Below are positions 1 to 7,371 of a DNA stretch of 24,262 nt, piece after piece. The notes under the pieces were generated by a model. That model saw nothing but the letters and a program-made list of their open reading frames with translations, ran no database searches and was not told the DNA's origin. The position numbers and the translations under genes are program-made. The stretch's first letter is position 1. Each line of letters begins with the position of its first letter. Source of the DNA: Candidatus Caccousia avistercoris (lineage in GTDB: Bacteria; Bacillota; Clostridia; Oscillospirales; Acutalibacteraceae); the NCBI GenBank assembly GCA_018715025.1, contig DVMK01000061.1, forward strand, positions 1-24,262. The letters run 5' to 3'.

Positions 1-28
1 TTCCTGCGTTTTTGGATCATCAGGTATT

Positions 29-141
29 CCGCGCTTTGCGAAGCGCGGCCAAGGCTCTGCCTTTGGAATCCGCGATTTTTTGAAAAAAATCGAGTAAAAC
101 TTTATGGTTTTGCGCTGTTCTTCTTTCAAAATCGTTTGAAA
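29..141. repeat. Cluster of four short palindromic hairpins
   Basis: Four inverted repeats follow one another: 29-36 with 41-48 (CCGCGCTT arms), 51-55 with 59-63 (AAGGC arms, 3-base loop), 73-80 with 85-92 (CGATTTTT arms), and 124-130 with 135-141 (TTTCAAA arms). No coding sequence is apparent. Serial hairpins of this kind are common as intergenic palindromic repeats (REP-like) in clostridial genomes, but they could also be the 3' region of a gene outside the window. The structure is seen directly; the identity is not known. Confidence 0.4.
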
Positions 142-182
142 AAGGGGAACGAAAACTTTAATTTCTGCTTTTTCGGCAAACG

Positions 183-223
183 AAAGGGGCCGATCCTGAA
201 CAAAATCAGGATCGGCCCCTTTT
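183..223. terminator. Strong bidirectional intrinsic terminator
   Basis: A perfect 14-bp stem (186-199 with 206-219) closes a 6-base loop. It is followed by TTTT on the plus strand and, because AAA precedes it, by a T-run on the minus strand as well. It lies 25 bases past the stop of the minus-strand rhodanese gene, so it most likely ends that transcript and any plus-strand transcript entering from the left. Confidence 0.85.
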
Positions 224-247
224 CTGTGTGGCGGTCCGGCGGGAAAA

Positions 248-565
248 TTACTCCAGCGGCCCGCGGTAGGCGGTAATCCCGCCCAGGTTTTCCGCCTGGT
301 ACCCCTGGCGGGAAAGCCAGGCGCAGGCGCTTCCGCTTCTGGCGCCGCTGTGGCAGTACACAAACAGCGGGCTCTCTTTGCCGGCCCCCGTTTTCTCAAT
401 TTGAGAAATCTGATCCAGCGGCAGGTTCACGCTGCCCGGCACATGGCCGGAGGCGTACTCCTCCCGGGTGCGCACGTCCAGCAAAACGGCGTTGGGGGTG
501 GCGCGGCATTTTTCCAGCCCCTCCTGGAAGCTGGGGCGGTTTCCGAACAAATCAAAAAATCCCAT
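248..565 (-). CDS. Single-domain rhodanese-like protein
   Basis: This 105-residue protein is one rhodanese domain. Such domains carry sulfur as a persulfide on an active-site cysteine and usually act in the cytoplasm as sulfur carriers or sulfurtransferases. The LLDVRTREEY segment (about 28-37), the HVPGSVNLPL segment (41-50) and the active-site loop Y-C71-HSGARS are all clear, with the expected catalytic cysteine. There is no signal peptide or membrane segment. The ATG at 565 is preferred because an AAGGA lies about 11 bases upstream; a GTG at 574 is possible but sits too close to that site. An 8-bp GC hairpin (593-600 with 606-613) lies in its leader. It lies 100 bases downstream of the peroxiredoxin gene on the same strand, so the two may share a thiol or oxidative-stress role, but this is only inference. 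Confidence 0.88.
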   Translation of the reverse strand: MGFFDLFGNRPSFQEGLEKCRATPNAVLLDVRTREEYASGHVPGSVNLPLDQISQIEKTGAGKESPLFVYCHSGARSGSACAWLSRQGYQAENLGGITAYRGPLE

Positions 566-665
566 TTTTGGCACATTCCTTTCCTTCTGCCGGCCCCGGC
601 CCTTTGCCGGGGCGCTGTTTCTGCCTTCAGCATACCACAGCGGGCAGAAAAGGAATGTAACCTTG

Positions 666-1136
666 TCACCGGGCGTCCGTTTCCTGCAGAAGGGCCAGCA
701 CGTCGGCGGCGTTGGTGTCCGGCTTTACCTTCGGCATGACGCTTTGGATGCGGCCCTCCTCGTCAATGAGGAAGGTGGTGCGCACCACGCCCATAGAGGT
801 TTTGCCGTACAGCTTCTTTTCCTGCCACACGCCGTAGGCTTCTATGGCCTGCCGCTCCGGGTCGGAAAGCAGCAGGAACGGCAGGCCGTTCTTTTCTGCA
901 AATTTCTGGTGCGAGGCCTGGGAATCCTTGCTTATGCCGATCACCACCGCGTTCCGTTTCCGGAATTCCTCCCAGGCGGCGGCGAAGGCGCAGGCCTGCC
1001 GGGTGCAGCCCGGCGTGCTGTCCTTGGGGTAAAAATACACCACAACCTTTTTCCCCCGGAAGTCTGACAGGCTGACGGGGCGGCCGTCCTTGTCAGGCAG
1101 GGTGAATTCGGGGGCCATGGTTCCTGTTTCCAGCAT
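666..1136 (-). CDS. bcp: Thioredoxin-dependent peroxiredoxin, Bcp/PrxQ type
   Basis: This 156-residue AhpC/TSA-family enzyme would reduce hydrogen peroxide and organic hydroperoxides using thioredoxin. Its length is typical of Bcp (about 150-160). The active-site segment YPKDSTPGCTRQAC gives the peroxidatic cysteine C44 and a resolving cysteine C49 five residues later, which is the alpha-helical 2-Cys arrangement of the Bcp/PrxQ subgroup. The conserved GISKDS and FLLLSDPE segments follow. The ATG at 1136 is supported by AAAGGATG upstream. It is cytoplasmic, with no signal peptide. It lies 87 bases after the GH42 gene on the same strand, separated by a GC-rich hairpin. It therefore may receive read-through from the galactosidase promoter, but functionally it looks like a housekeeping neighbour rather than part of the sugar locus. 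Confidence 0.95.
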   Translation of the reverse strand: MLETGTMAPEFTLPDKDGRPVSLSDFRGKKVVVYFYPKDSTPGCTRQACAFAAAWEEFRKRNAVVIGISKDSQASHQKFAEKNGLPFLLLSDPERQAIEAYGVWQEKKLYGKTSMGVVRTTFLIDEEGRIQSVMPKVKPDTNAADVLALLQETDAR

Positions 1137-1156
1137 AATGCTCTCATCCTTTCTTC

Positions 1157-1183
1157 CCCCGCAGGGGCGGTTCGCCCGCGGGG
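1157..1183 (-). other. GC-rich intergenic hairpin without a U-tract
   Basis: Nested arms 1157-1162 with 1178-1183 (CCCCGC/GCGGGG) and 1165-1169 with 1173-1177 (GGGCG/CGCCC) form a stable stem-loop in the gap between the GH42 and peroxiredoxin genes. On the minus strand it is followed by GGAAGAAAGG and no T-run, so it is a poor intrinsic terminator. It may act as an RNA-stability or processing element. Confidence 0.45.
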
Positions 1184-1223
1184 CGCTTTGTGTTTCAGAC
1201 GGCGAAGGCGCGCGCCCCGCCGG

Positions 1224-3230
1224 TCAGGCTTCTTCCTCTTCCTCGGTGTACACATCCACCGCAAAGGGGGGCAGGGTGCTGCGGCGCTGCCCGTCCCAGG
1301 GGATCCAGTGCGGGGGCAGGGTGACGTACTGGGTCTGGCCGGTGTGGTTCAGCACAAAATACCACCGCCTGTTACCCGAGACCCGGCGGGTCACCTCCAC
1401 GCCCAGGGGGGTGGAGGCCAGCGGCTCCAGCCCCTGGGAAACCATCTCTTCCACAAAACGGTCCGCCAGGGCCGGGCTCATTTCCGTGCCCACATAGTAG
1501 GCCCGCCCCTCCCCGAACCGGTTCACCGTGAGGGCGGGGGTTCCGGCGTAGAATTCAGAGCCGTACACCGCCAGGGGCCGGGCGGCGGTGGGCTCAATCA
1601 GGTCGCTCCACTTTTCGCCGGTGTAGGTCCGGCCGTCCCACTGGATTTCCACAGAGGTTTCCCGCAGGCAGTCGTATTCCGGCACCTGCAGGCCCAGCAC
1701 GTCGCTGAGGCCGCCGGGCAGCGGGGCCTGGCACATACACCGGTTGTACGCATCCTTCACGCCGGTGCGCATGGTGAGCACCAGGTTCCCGCCCCGGCGC
1801 ACATAATCCCGGTATTTCTGCTCCAGCTCCGGGTACATCAGGTACTGCAGAGGGGCGATGATCCACTGGTAGCGGGAGAAATCCTCCTCCTCCCGGATGA
1901 AGTCCACCGGAATATTCCGCCGGAACAGCGCTCTGTAATAGGTCATCACATGATCCACATAGGTGAGCTGCGGGTGGTGGGGCTGGATGTCGAAGGCGTA
2001 CTCCTGATCGTAGGAAAAGACGATGGCCGCGCGGCTTTGGGGCAGGGCCCCGCGCACCTGGCGGAGCAGAGGGCCTGCCCGGCGGATAAGCTGGCCGATC
2101 TCCCGGTAAGAGCGGCCCGGCACGCCGGAATGGGGCAGAATGCCGTGCCAGTACTGCTCGGTGCCCACCGCGCAGGAGCGCCACCGGAAGAACACAATGG
2201 CGTCCGCCCCGTGGGCCGCCGACTGCATGGCCCACAGGGCAAGCTGGCCCGGCTTGGGGGCCCGGCCCAGCACTTCCCAGCCGGTTATGGAGGACTGCTG
2301 CTCCATAATCCAGAAGCTTTTCTGCCTCGTTCCCCGGATGAAGTCCAGCTCCGCCGCCTGGGCGTCGGCCCGCAGCTCGTTCTGGCCTTCGCGGAAATGC
2401 CCCCCGGGGTACTGGTCATGGGAAGAAAAGTCAAGCTTGTCCCCCAGCTGGAAGTAGCTGACCTTTTCCGAAAATCCCATCATATTATGGGTGATGAACT
2501 TGTCCGGCGCGGCGGCGCGAAGGATCTCTGCCTGAAACTGGTGGAACTCCAGCACCAGGTCGGAGCAGAACCGCTTCCAGTCCAGAAGCTGCGAGGGGTT
2601 TTGCCCGGCGGCGGTGGCGCGCGGGGCCGTCACCTGGGAAAAATCGCTGTAGTCCTGGCTCCAGAACACGGTGCCCCAATGCTCGTTCAGGCTTTCCACC
2701 GTGCCGTATTTTTCCCGCAGCCACTGGCGGAACCGCTCCTCGCAGGAGGGGCAGAAGCACAGGTCCCCGTGGCTGTTGCCCAGCTCGTTGTCCACCTGCC
2801 AGCCAATGACGTTGGGGTTTTTGGCGAAATGCCCGGCAAAGGCGGTGACGTACCGGCGGATATGCTCCCGGTACACGGCGTTGGACTGGCAGTCGTGGTG
2901 CCGCCCGCCGAAATGCCGCCGCAGGCCGTTGGCGTCCATGGGCTGAATCTCCGGATTTTCCGCGATGATCCAGGCCGGAGGGGCGGCGGTGGGGGTGCCC
3001 AGCACCGTGCGGATGCCGTGCCGCGCCAAAAGCGCAATGGCGTCGTCCAGCCAGCCGAACCGGAACCGTCCCTTTTCCGGCTCCAGCCGGCTCCAGGAAA
3101 ATTCCGCCATGCGCACCACCTGCACCCCCAGCTCTTCCATCAGGCGGGCGTCCGTCTCCCAGCGTTCCCGGGGCCAATGCTCCGGGTAATAATCCACGCC
3201 GAACTGTATGTCAAGCTCTCTGCACTCCAT
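1224..3230 (-). CDS. Beta-galactosidase, glycoside hydrolase family 42
   Basis: This 668-residue enzyme should hydrolyse terminal beta-galactosides (galacto-oligosaccharides) in the cytoplasm. It opens with the GH42 signature GVDYYPEHWP (11-20). The acid/base glutamate is E149 in VDNELGNSHG and the nucleophile is E310 in WIMEQQ. Cysteines 114, 158, 160 and 163 match the zinc-binding cluster found in many GH42 enzymes. The C-terminal part (about 390-668) fits the trimerisation and small beta domains, and the length is normal. The ATG at 3230 is chosen because AAGGAG lies 10 bases upstream and the family signature begins right after it; the frame stays open for 83 more codons upstream, but those residues are low-complexity and overlap the promoter. 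There is no signal peptide. It is transcribed divergently from the sugar transporter, from the promoter at 3309-3337. Confidence 0.96.
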   Translation of the reverse strand: MECRELDIQFGVDYYPEHWPRERWETDARLMEELGVQVVRMAEFSWSRLEPEKGRFRFGWLDDAIALLARHGIRTVLGTPTAAPPAWIIAENPEIQPMDANGLRRHFGGRHHDCQSNAVYREHIRRYVTAFAGHFAKNPNVIGWQVDNELGNSHGDLCFCPSCEERFRQWLREKYGTVESLNEHWGTVFWSQDYSDFSQVTAPRATAAGQNPSQLLDWKRFCSDLVLEFHQFQAEILRAAAPDKFITHNMMGFSEKVSYFQLGDKLDFSSHDQYPGGHFREGQNELRADAQAAELDFIRGTRQKSFWIMEQQSSITGWEVLGRAPKPGQLALWAMQSAAHGADAIVFFRWRSCAVGTEQYWHGILPHSGVPGRSYREIGQLIRRAGPLLRQVRGALPQSRAAIVFSYDQEYAFDIQPHHPQLTYVDHVMTYYRALFRRNIPVDFIREEEDFSRYQWIIAPLQYLMYPELEQKYRDYVRRGGNLVLTMRTGVKDAYNRCMCQAPLPGGLSDVLGLQVPEYDCLRETSVEIQWDGRTYTGEKWSDLIEPTAARPLAVYGSEFYAGTPALTVNRFGEGRAYYVGTEMSPALADRFVEEMVSQGLEPLASTPLGVEVTRRVSGNRRWYFVLNHTGQTQYVTLPPHWIPWDGQRRSTLPPFAVDVYTEEEEEA

Positions 3231-3308
3231 AGGCTTTCTGCTCCTTTCTTCCTCCCCGGCCGTTCGGGGCCCGGCGCCCTTCCGGCGCGGGGTTTCTCTG
3301 TTTTTCCC

Positions 3309-3337
3309 ATCATAACAGCCGCCGCAGGGAAAGTCAA
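3309..3337 (-). promoter_or_regulatory. Sigma-A promoter of the GH42 gene
   Basis: On the minus strand TTGACT (3337-3332) and TATGAT (3314-3309) are separated by exactly 17 bases, close to the sigma-A consensus. The predicted start is near 3302, giving a leader of about 70 bases before the ATG at 3230. The nearest TTGCGCAA palindrome (3402-3409) is about 100 bases upstream of that start. Confidence 0.75.
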
Positions 3338-3401
3338 CCGGCCGCGGGCGGGGCTGCCCGGCAAAACGCACAAGGGCGGGGCCCCGCCGGAAAGAGCACG
3401 G

Positions 3402-3409
3402 TTGCGCAA
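3402..3409. promoter_or_regulatory. TTGCGCAA palindrome 1 (candidate operator)
   Basis: This is a perfect 8-base palindrome with the central CG step typical of LacI-family operators. It is one of four identical copies in the divergent control region and lies on the GH42 side. Confidence 0.5.
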
Positions 3410-3550
3410 AAACAGGGAGGATTTTCAGGGGAAGAAGCGCAAAAGTTTTTGCAAAACGGAAAACCATTTTGCATTTCAAGGGATTTCTCCCGCTTTTGCC
3501 AGGGAAAGCAAGAAAAAATTATCCTGAAGCCACAAAATCGGCGTGCAACT

Positions 3551-3586
3551 CTTTGCGCAACATAAGTTGGGATAAGTTGCGCAAAG
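3551..3586. promoter_or_regulatory. Paired TTGCGCAA operators in an 11-bp inverted repeat
   Basis: The arms CTTTGCGCAAC (3551-3561) and GTTGCGCAAAG (3576-3586) are perfect inverted repeats around a 14-base spacer. Each arm contains its own TTGCGCAA palindrome (3553-3560 and 3577-3584), with centres 24 bases apart. The element lies about 100-130 bases upstream of the predicted start of the transporter operon and between the two divergent promoters. This fits a cooperative or looping operator for a dimeric or tetrameric regulator; which regulator binds is inferred (the LacI-type protein at 7372-8361 is the first candidate). Confidence 0.6.
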
Positions 3587-3646
3587 AGGTCCTTCTTTTT
3601 GGCTGAAATGTAGATTTGTACAAAAGTTTTTCTTTTCTATTGCAGA

Positions 3647-3675
3647 TTGACGAAAGTTGCACAGAGGAATATAAT
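3647..3675 (+). promoter_or_regulatory. Sigma-A promoter of the sugar transporter operon
   Basis: TTGACG (3647-3652) and a perfect TATAAT (3670-3675) are spaced by 17 bases. The predicted start is near 3682, about 70 bases before the first permease ATG. The fourth TTGCGCAA copy lies about 30 bases downstream of that start, well placed for repression by roadblock. Confidence 0.85.
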
Positions 3676-3711
3676 GAAAGCACAGTGAGAGCAAGGGCGG
3701 GACCGATGAAG

Positions 3712-3719
3712 TTGCGCAA
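3712..3719. promoter_or_regulatory. TTGCGCAA palindrome 4 (candidate operator, downstream of start)
   Basis: This fourth copy of the palindrome, in the context AAGTTGCGCAAT, sits in the 5' leader of the transporter operon at about +34. The related half-site AAAGTTGCAC is found at 3653-3662, within the promoter spacer. Confidence 0.55.
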
Positions 3720-3754
3720 TTTGTTGCTCAAATATATTTGAAGGAGGCAAAACC

Positions 3755-4684
3755 ATGCGGGGAAAAGGAGTCAAGTCATTTTTCAAAAAGGTCTACCTGT
3801 ACCGGGCCTTTCTGGTAATGCTGCTGCCCGCCGTGGCCTACACGCTGATTTTCAGCTACTACCCCATGACGGGTATTGTGCTGGCGTTTAAAAAGTATAA
3901 TTACGCCGGCGGAATTTGGGGCAGCCCCTGGAACGGGCTGGAAAACTTCCAGTTTTTCTTCACCTCGGGCCAGGCGGGCCTGGTGACGAAGAACACGGTG
4001 CTGTACAACGTGGTGTTCATTGTGCTGAACGCCGTCGTGCAGATTGCGGTGGCGGTGCTGCTCACAGAGCTGACCAGCAAGGCTTACCGGAAAATCACCC
4101 AGTCGCTCATGTTCCTTCCCTATTTTATTTCCTGGGTTATCGTGGGCATTATGGCCTTCAACATTTTCAGCTCGGACTACGGCTTCATGAACAACATCAT
4201 TCAGGCGCTGGGCGGCGAGAAAATCCTGTTCTACACCACGCCTCAGGTTTGGCCCTTTATCATCGTATTCTTCAATCTGTGGAAAAATATCGGCTACGGC
4301 TCGGTCATGTACCTGGCGGCCATCATGGGCATTGACACCTCGGTGTACGAGGCGGCCACCATCGACGGGGCCAACGTGTTCCAGCGGATTTTCAGGGTGA
4401 CAATCCCCATGATTATGCCCACCACCATTATTCTGCTGCTTCTGTCGGTAGGCGGCATTTTCAAGGGCAACTTCGACCTGTTCTACAACCTGGTGGGCAC
4501 CAACGGACTGCTGTACAACTACACCGACGTCATCGACACCCTCACCTTCCGGGCCCTCATCAGCAGCAACAACTTCGGCATGGCCTCGGCCATCGGCCTG
4601 TACCAGTCGGTGCTCTGCTTTGTCACCGTGGTGGTGGTCAACAAGCTGGTCAGCCTGTACGACAAAGACTACGCGCTGTTTTAA
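3755..4684 (+). CDS. Sugar ABC transporter permease, LplB/UgpA-like
   Basis: This 309-residue integral membrane protein is the first permease of a CUT1-type (carbohydrate uptake) ABC importer. It has a basic N-terminus (RGKGVKSFFKK), about six hydrophobic segments starting near residue 17, and the cytoplasmic EAA loop YEAATIDGANVFQRI (about 198-212), which docks on the ATPase. The segment FSYYPMTGIVLAFKKYNY (33-50) is typical of the LplB subgroup, which is common in Firmicutes for oligosaccharide import. The ATG at 3755 has AAGGAGG 7 bases upstream. It heads a three-gene operon with the second permease (12-base gap) and the binding protein, driven by the promoter at 3647-3675. No ATPase gene of this type is nearby, so a shared MsmX-like ATPase encoded elsewhere is likely. 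The substrate is inferred from neighbours, not from the sequence. Confidence 0.93.
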   Translation: MRGKGVKSFFKKVYLYRAFLVMLLPAVAYTLIFSYYPMTGIVLAFKKYNYAGGIWGSPWNGLENFQFFFTSGQAGLVTKNTVLYNVVFIVLNAVVQIAVAVLLTELTSKAYRKITQSLMFLPYFISWVIVGIMAFNIFSSDYGFMNNIIQALGGEKILFYTTPQVWPFIIVFFNLWKNIGYGSVMYLAAIMGIDTSVYEAATIDGANVFQRIFRVTIPMIMPTTIILLLLSVGGIFKGNFDLFYNLVGTNGLLYNYTDVIDTLTFRALISSNNFGMASAIGLYQSVLCFVTVVVVNKLVSLYDKDYALF

Positions 4685-4696
4685 GGGGGTAATGGA

Positions 4697-5614
4697 ATGG
4701 AAGCTTACAAGCATAAGAGAAAGATGACGGGCGACGTGTTCACCCTGAATGTGATCGCCTACGTGTTCTGCGGGCTTGTGGCCCTGCTGTGCCTCATCCC
4801 CTTCATCATTATCGTCTCCAGCTCGTTCTCCTCAGAGGAAGCGGTTCTGCAGAACGGCTTCAGCCTTCTTCCCCAGGACTTCAGCCTGCAGGCCTACGAA
4901 ACGGTGTTCCGCGAGCCGGTGGTGGTGTTCCGGGCTTATGCCACCACCATTCTGCTCACCCTGGGCGGCACGGTGCTGGGCCTGCTGCTGCAGACCATGA
5001 CGGCCTACGTGCTGGCGCGCAAAACCTTCACCTGGCGGCGCGCCTTCTCCTTCTTCTTTTACTTCACCACCCTGTTCAGCGGCGGCCTGGTGCCCTACTA
5101 CCTGCTCATCACCACCACCCTGGGCCTGCGCGACAACTACCTGGCCCTGCTGCTGCCCCTGATGTTCAGCGTGTACAACCTGCTCATTATGAAAAGCTAC
5201 ATTCTGGGCATTCCCGACTCTCTCATAGAGGCGGCCAAAATAGACGGCTGCGGCGAGTTCCGCATCCTGTTCCAGATTGTGGTGCCCCTCATCAAGCCGG
5301 CGCTGGCCACCGTGGGCCTGTTCATTGCCCTGGCCTACTGGAACGACTGGTACAACGCCATGCTGTACATTAAAGATGAAAACAAGTACCCCCTGCAGTA
5401 TTTCCTGTACCAGCAGATCAACGACATTGAGGCCTACAAAAAGCTCATTGCCAGCGGCAATGTGAGCAGCTCGGTCATCAGTTCTGTTTCCCTGCCCACG
5501 CAGACCCTGAAAATGGCCCTGACGGTGGTAGTCACCGGGCCCATTGTGCTGGCCTACCCCTTTGTGCAGAAATATTTTGTGCAGGGCATTACCATCGGCG
5601 CTGTGAAGGAGTAA
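4697..5614 (+). CDS. Sugar ABC transporter permease, YtcP/LplC-like
   Basis: This 305-residue protein is the second permease of the CUT1-type importer. It is a polytopic membrane protein with about six hydrophobic segments, the first around residues 20-40. The EAA loop IEAAKIDGCGEFRILFQIVVPL spans about 177-198, and the C-terminus ends in FVQKYFVQGITIGAVKE, a typical ending of the YtcP/LplC subgroup. The start is supported by AAGGGGGT 6 bases upstream of the ATG at 4697. It follows the first permease by 12 bases, so the two are surely co-transcribed, and it should form the heterodimeric channel with it. The binding lipoprotein follows after an 84-base gap. Confidence 0.93.
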   Translation: MEAYKHKRKMTGDVFTLNVIAYVFCGLVALLCLIPFIIIVSSSFSSEEAVLQNGFSLLPQDFSLQAYETVFREPVVVFRAYATTILLTLGGTVLGLLLQTMTAYVLARKTFTWRRAFSFFFYFTTLFSGGLVPYYLLITTTLGLRDNYLALLLPLMFSVYNLLIMKSYILGIPDSLIEAAKIDGCGEFRILFQIVVPLIKPALATVGLFIALAYWNDWYNAMLYIKDENKYPLQYFLYQQINDIEAYKKLIASGNVSSSVISSVSLPTQTLKMALTVVVTGPIVLAYPFVQKYFVQGITIGAVKE

Positions 5615-5698
5615 AGCCCGCACGTCCCCAGCCTGCATACCGTTCCCCGAAAATCCTGGGAATTCATCTATATTATTTTGAGAAAAGGAGCTTCACTT

Positions 5699-7282
5699 AT
5701 GAAAAAGCAGTTAAAGAAAGCAGCCGCTCTTCTGTTGGCCGCCGCCATGATCACCGGCGCGGCCGCCGGGTGCAGCACCGCCGGGCAGGCCTCCTCCTCC
5801 GGCGGGACGGACGCAGCCTCTGCCGGGGACGCGGCCTCCGGCGAAACCGGGGCTGTTGACACCTCGGAAAAGGTAGAGCTGAAAATGTACCTCATCGGCG
5901 ACCGCACCCCCGACTTCGACGAGGTGTACGCCGAGATCAACAAGATTCTGGAGGAGGAGATCAACGCCACCGTCAGCGTGGACTTCCTTTCCTGGGGCGA
6001 GCACGAGACGAAGTACTCCCTTCTGTTCTCCGGCCAGGAGGATTTCGACCTGATTTTCACCGCCAGCAGCTGGTGCCACTACGAGCAGACCGTGGCCCTG
6101 GGCGGGTTCGAGCCCCTTTCCGAAGAGTTCATTCAGACCTACGCCCCCGACATCTGGGAGGTTGTGCCGGAAATGGCCTGGGAGCAGGCCAAGATCAACG
6201 GCACCATCTACATGGTTCCCAACTACGCCAACGAATTCGGCCAGGATGTTATGGCCGTGCGCGGCGACCTGATGGAGCAGTACGGCGTGGAACAGATTAC
6301 CAGCTGGGATGAGATGAAGGAGTTTGCCATGGCCGCCGCGGCGGACGGCATGTACACCTTCCAGTACGGCCCCTGGTACCAGTACTTCCAGACCGAGGGC
6401 CTGTCCACCCTGGGCGGCGCTCCCAAATCCGGCGAGCTGGTGCTGTACAACGCCCAGGATCCGGAGGATCTGGACCTGTACTACATCCTTGACTGGGACG
6501 GCTTCGCCGACTACTGCAAGCAGGCCAAAGAGATGGCCGACGCGGGCTGCTGGTCGCCTGACGCCCTGAACTCCACCGACGAGCGCCAGACCGGCCTGCT
6601 TACCGGCCGCACCGCCGCCATGGTGTGGAACCTGGGCAGCTGCCTTACCTACGGCCGCCAGGCCAACAGCGAGAACCCCGACTGGAACGTGACCCTCTGC
6701 GACCCGGTCGCCGCTCTGCCCAAGAAGGTAAACTCCTACATCAACAACGGCGTGGCCATCAACATCAACAGCCAGCACAAGGAACGCGCCATGATGGCCC
6801 TGAACGAATTCTACACCAACCCTGACGTGTACGACCTGGCCATGCTGGGCATTGAAGGCAAGCACTGGGAGGCCGTGGGCGACGACCAGTACAGGGTGCT
6901 TGACGAAAGCAACTACGGCGTCAGCAACAACTGCAACTGGGGCTGGAACAACATGACCATTCAGCGCACCGAGTACATTGAGGACCGCACCGCCCTGGAC
7001 GACGCCTACGACGCCATGATGGAAGAGTGGAACGCCAACGTGAAGGGCGACCACATCTACGACGGCTTCAACTTTGACAACACCAATGTGGCGACTCAGG
7101 TGGCCGCGGTAGAGGCCAACATCGACACCTACTACAACCCCCTGGTAAACGGCCTGGTCGAGGACGTGGACGCCACCATTGAGCAGTTCAGACAGGCCCT
7201 TGAGGCGGCAGGCATCCGCGACGTGCTGGCGGAAATGGAGCGTCAGGCTTCCGAGTACGCAGCTTCCAAGCAGGCGGCATAA
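5699..7282 (+). CDS. Extracellular sugar-binding lipoprotein (family 1, LplA-like)
   Basis: This 527-residue solute-binding protein would capture an oligosaccharide outside the membrane and hand it to the two upstream permeases. It has a lipoprotein signal peptide (KKQLKK, then a hydrophobic stretch) ending in the lipobox ITGAAAGC, with C25 as the lipidated cysteine. A Ser/Gly/Ala-rich linker follows to about residue 55. The C-terminal 90 residues, ending with AGIRDVLAEMERQASEY, resemble the DUF3502 tail of LplA-like proteins. Many Trp and Tyr residues in the body (for example QYGPWYQYF and NCNWGWNN) suit stacking on sugars. The ATG at 5699 is preferred over an in-frame start at 5678 because AAGGAG lies 8 bases upstream of it and the signal peptide begins there. 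A strong terminator follows, which should make this the last gene of most transcripts. Confidence 0.92.
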   Translation: MKKQLKKAAALLLAAAMITGAAAGCSTAGQASSSGGTDAASAGDAASGETGAVDTSEKVELKMYLIGDRTPDFDEVYAEINKILEEEINATVSVDFLSWGEHETKYSLLFSGQEDFDLIFTASSWCHYEQTVALGGFEPLSEEFIQTYAPDIWEVVPEMAWEQAKINGTIYMVPNYANEFGQDVMAVRGDLMEQYGVEQITSWDEMKEFAMAAAADGMYTFQYGPWYQYFQTEGLSTLGGAPKSGELVLYNAQDPEDLDLYYILDWDGFADYCKQAKEMADAGCWSPDALNSTDERQTGLLTGRTAAMVWNLGSCLTYGRQANSENPDWNVTLCDPVAALPKKVNSYINNGVAININSQHKERAMMALNEFYTNPDVYDLAMLGIEGKHWEAVGDDQYRVLDESNYGVSNNCNWGWNNMTIQRTEYIEDRTALDDAYDAMMEEWNANVKGDHIYDGFNFDNTNVATQVAAVEANIDTYYNPLVNGLVEDVDATIEQFRQALEAAGIRDVLAEMERQASEYAASKQAA

Positions 7283-7293
7283 CCGCAGGCAGC

Positions 7294-7322
7294 AAGGCCG
7301 CTGGGTTTCCAGCGGCCTTTTT
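7294..7322 (+). terminator. Intrinsic terminator after the binding-protein gene
   Basis: The 9-bp perfect stem GGCCGCTGG/CCAGCGGCC (7296-7304 with 7309-7317) has a 4-base loop and is followed by TTTTT (7318-7322). It separates the transporter genes from the LacI-GH53-GH35 genes. Since no convincing promoter is visible in the 49 bases after it, downstream expression may depend on partial read-through. Confidence 0.85.
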
Positions 7323-7371
7323 CCTTCCCGCCCCTCTCATTCATTTTCATTCAATATTGGAGAAATGCGTC

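Noticed and set aside
1188..3527. A very long plus-strand open frame (779 codons) opposite the GH42 gene
   Set aside because: The minus strand encodes a clear GH42 enzyme with catalytic residues; the opposite frame is open because of GC-rich codon use, and its translation is low-complexity (His, Gly, Pro, Val rich) with no recognisable domain.
3231..3754. Small open frames in the divergent region (for example 3476-3731 minus) as real genes
   Set aside because: They overlap the promoters and operator palindromes, lack ribosome sites and show no plausible protein features.
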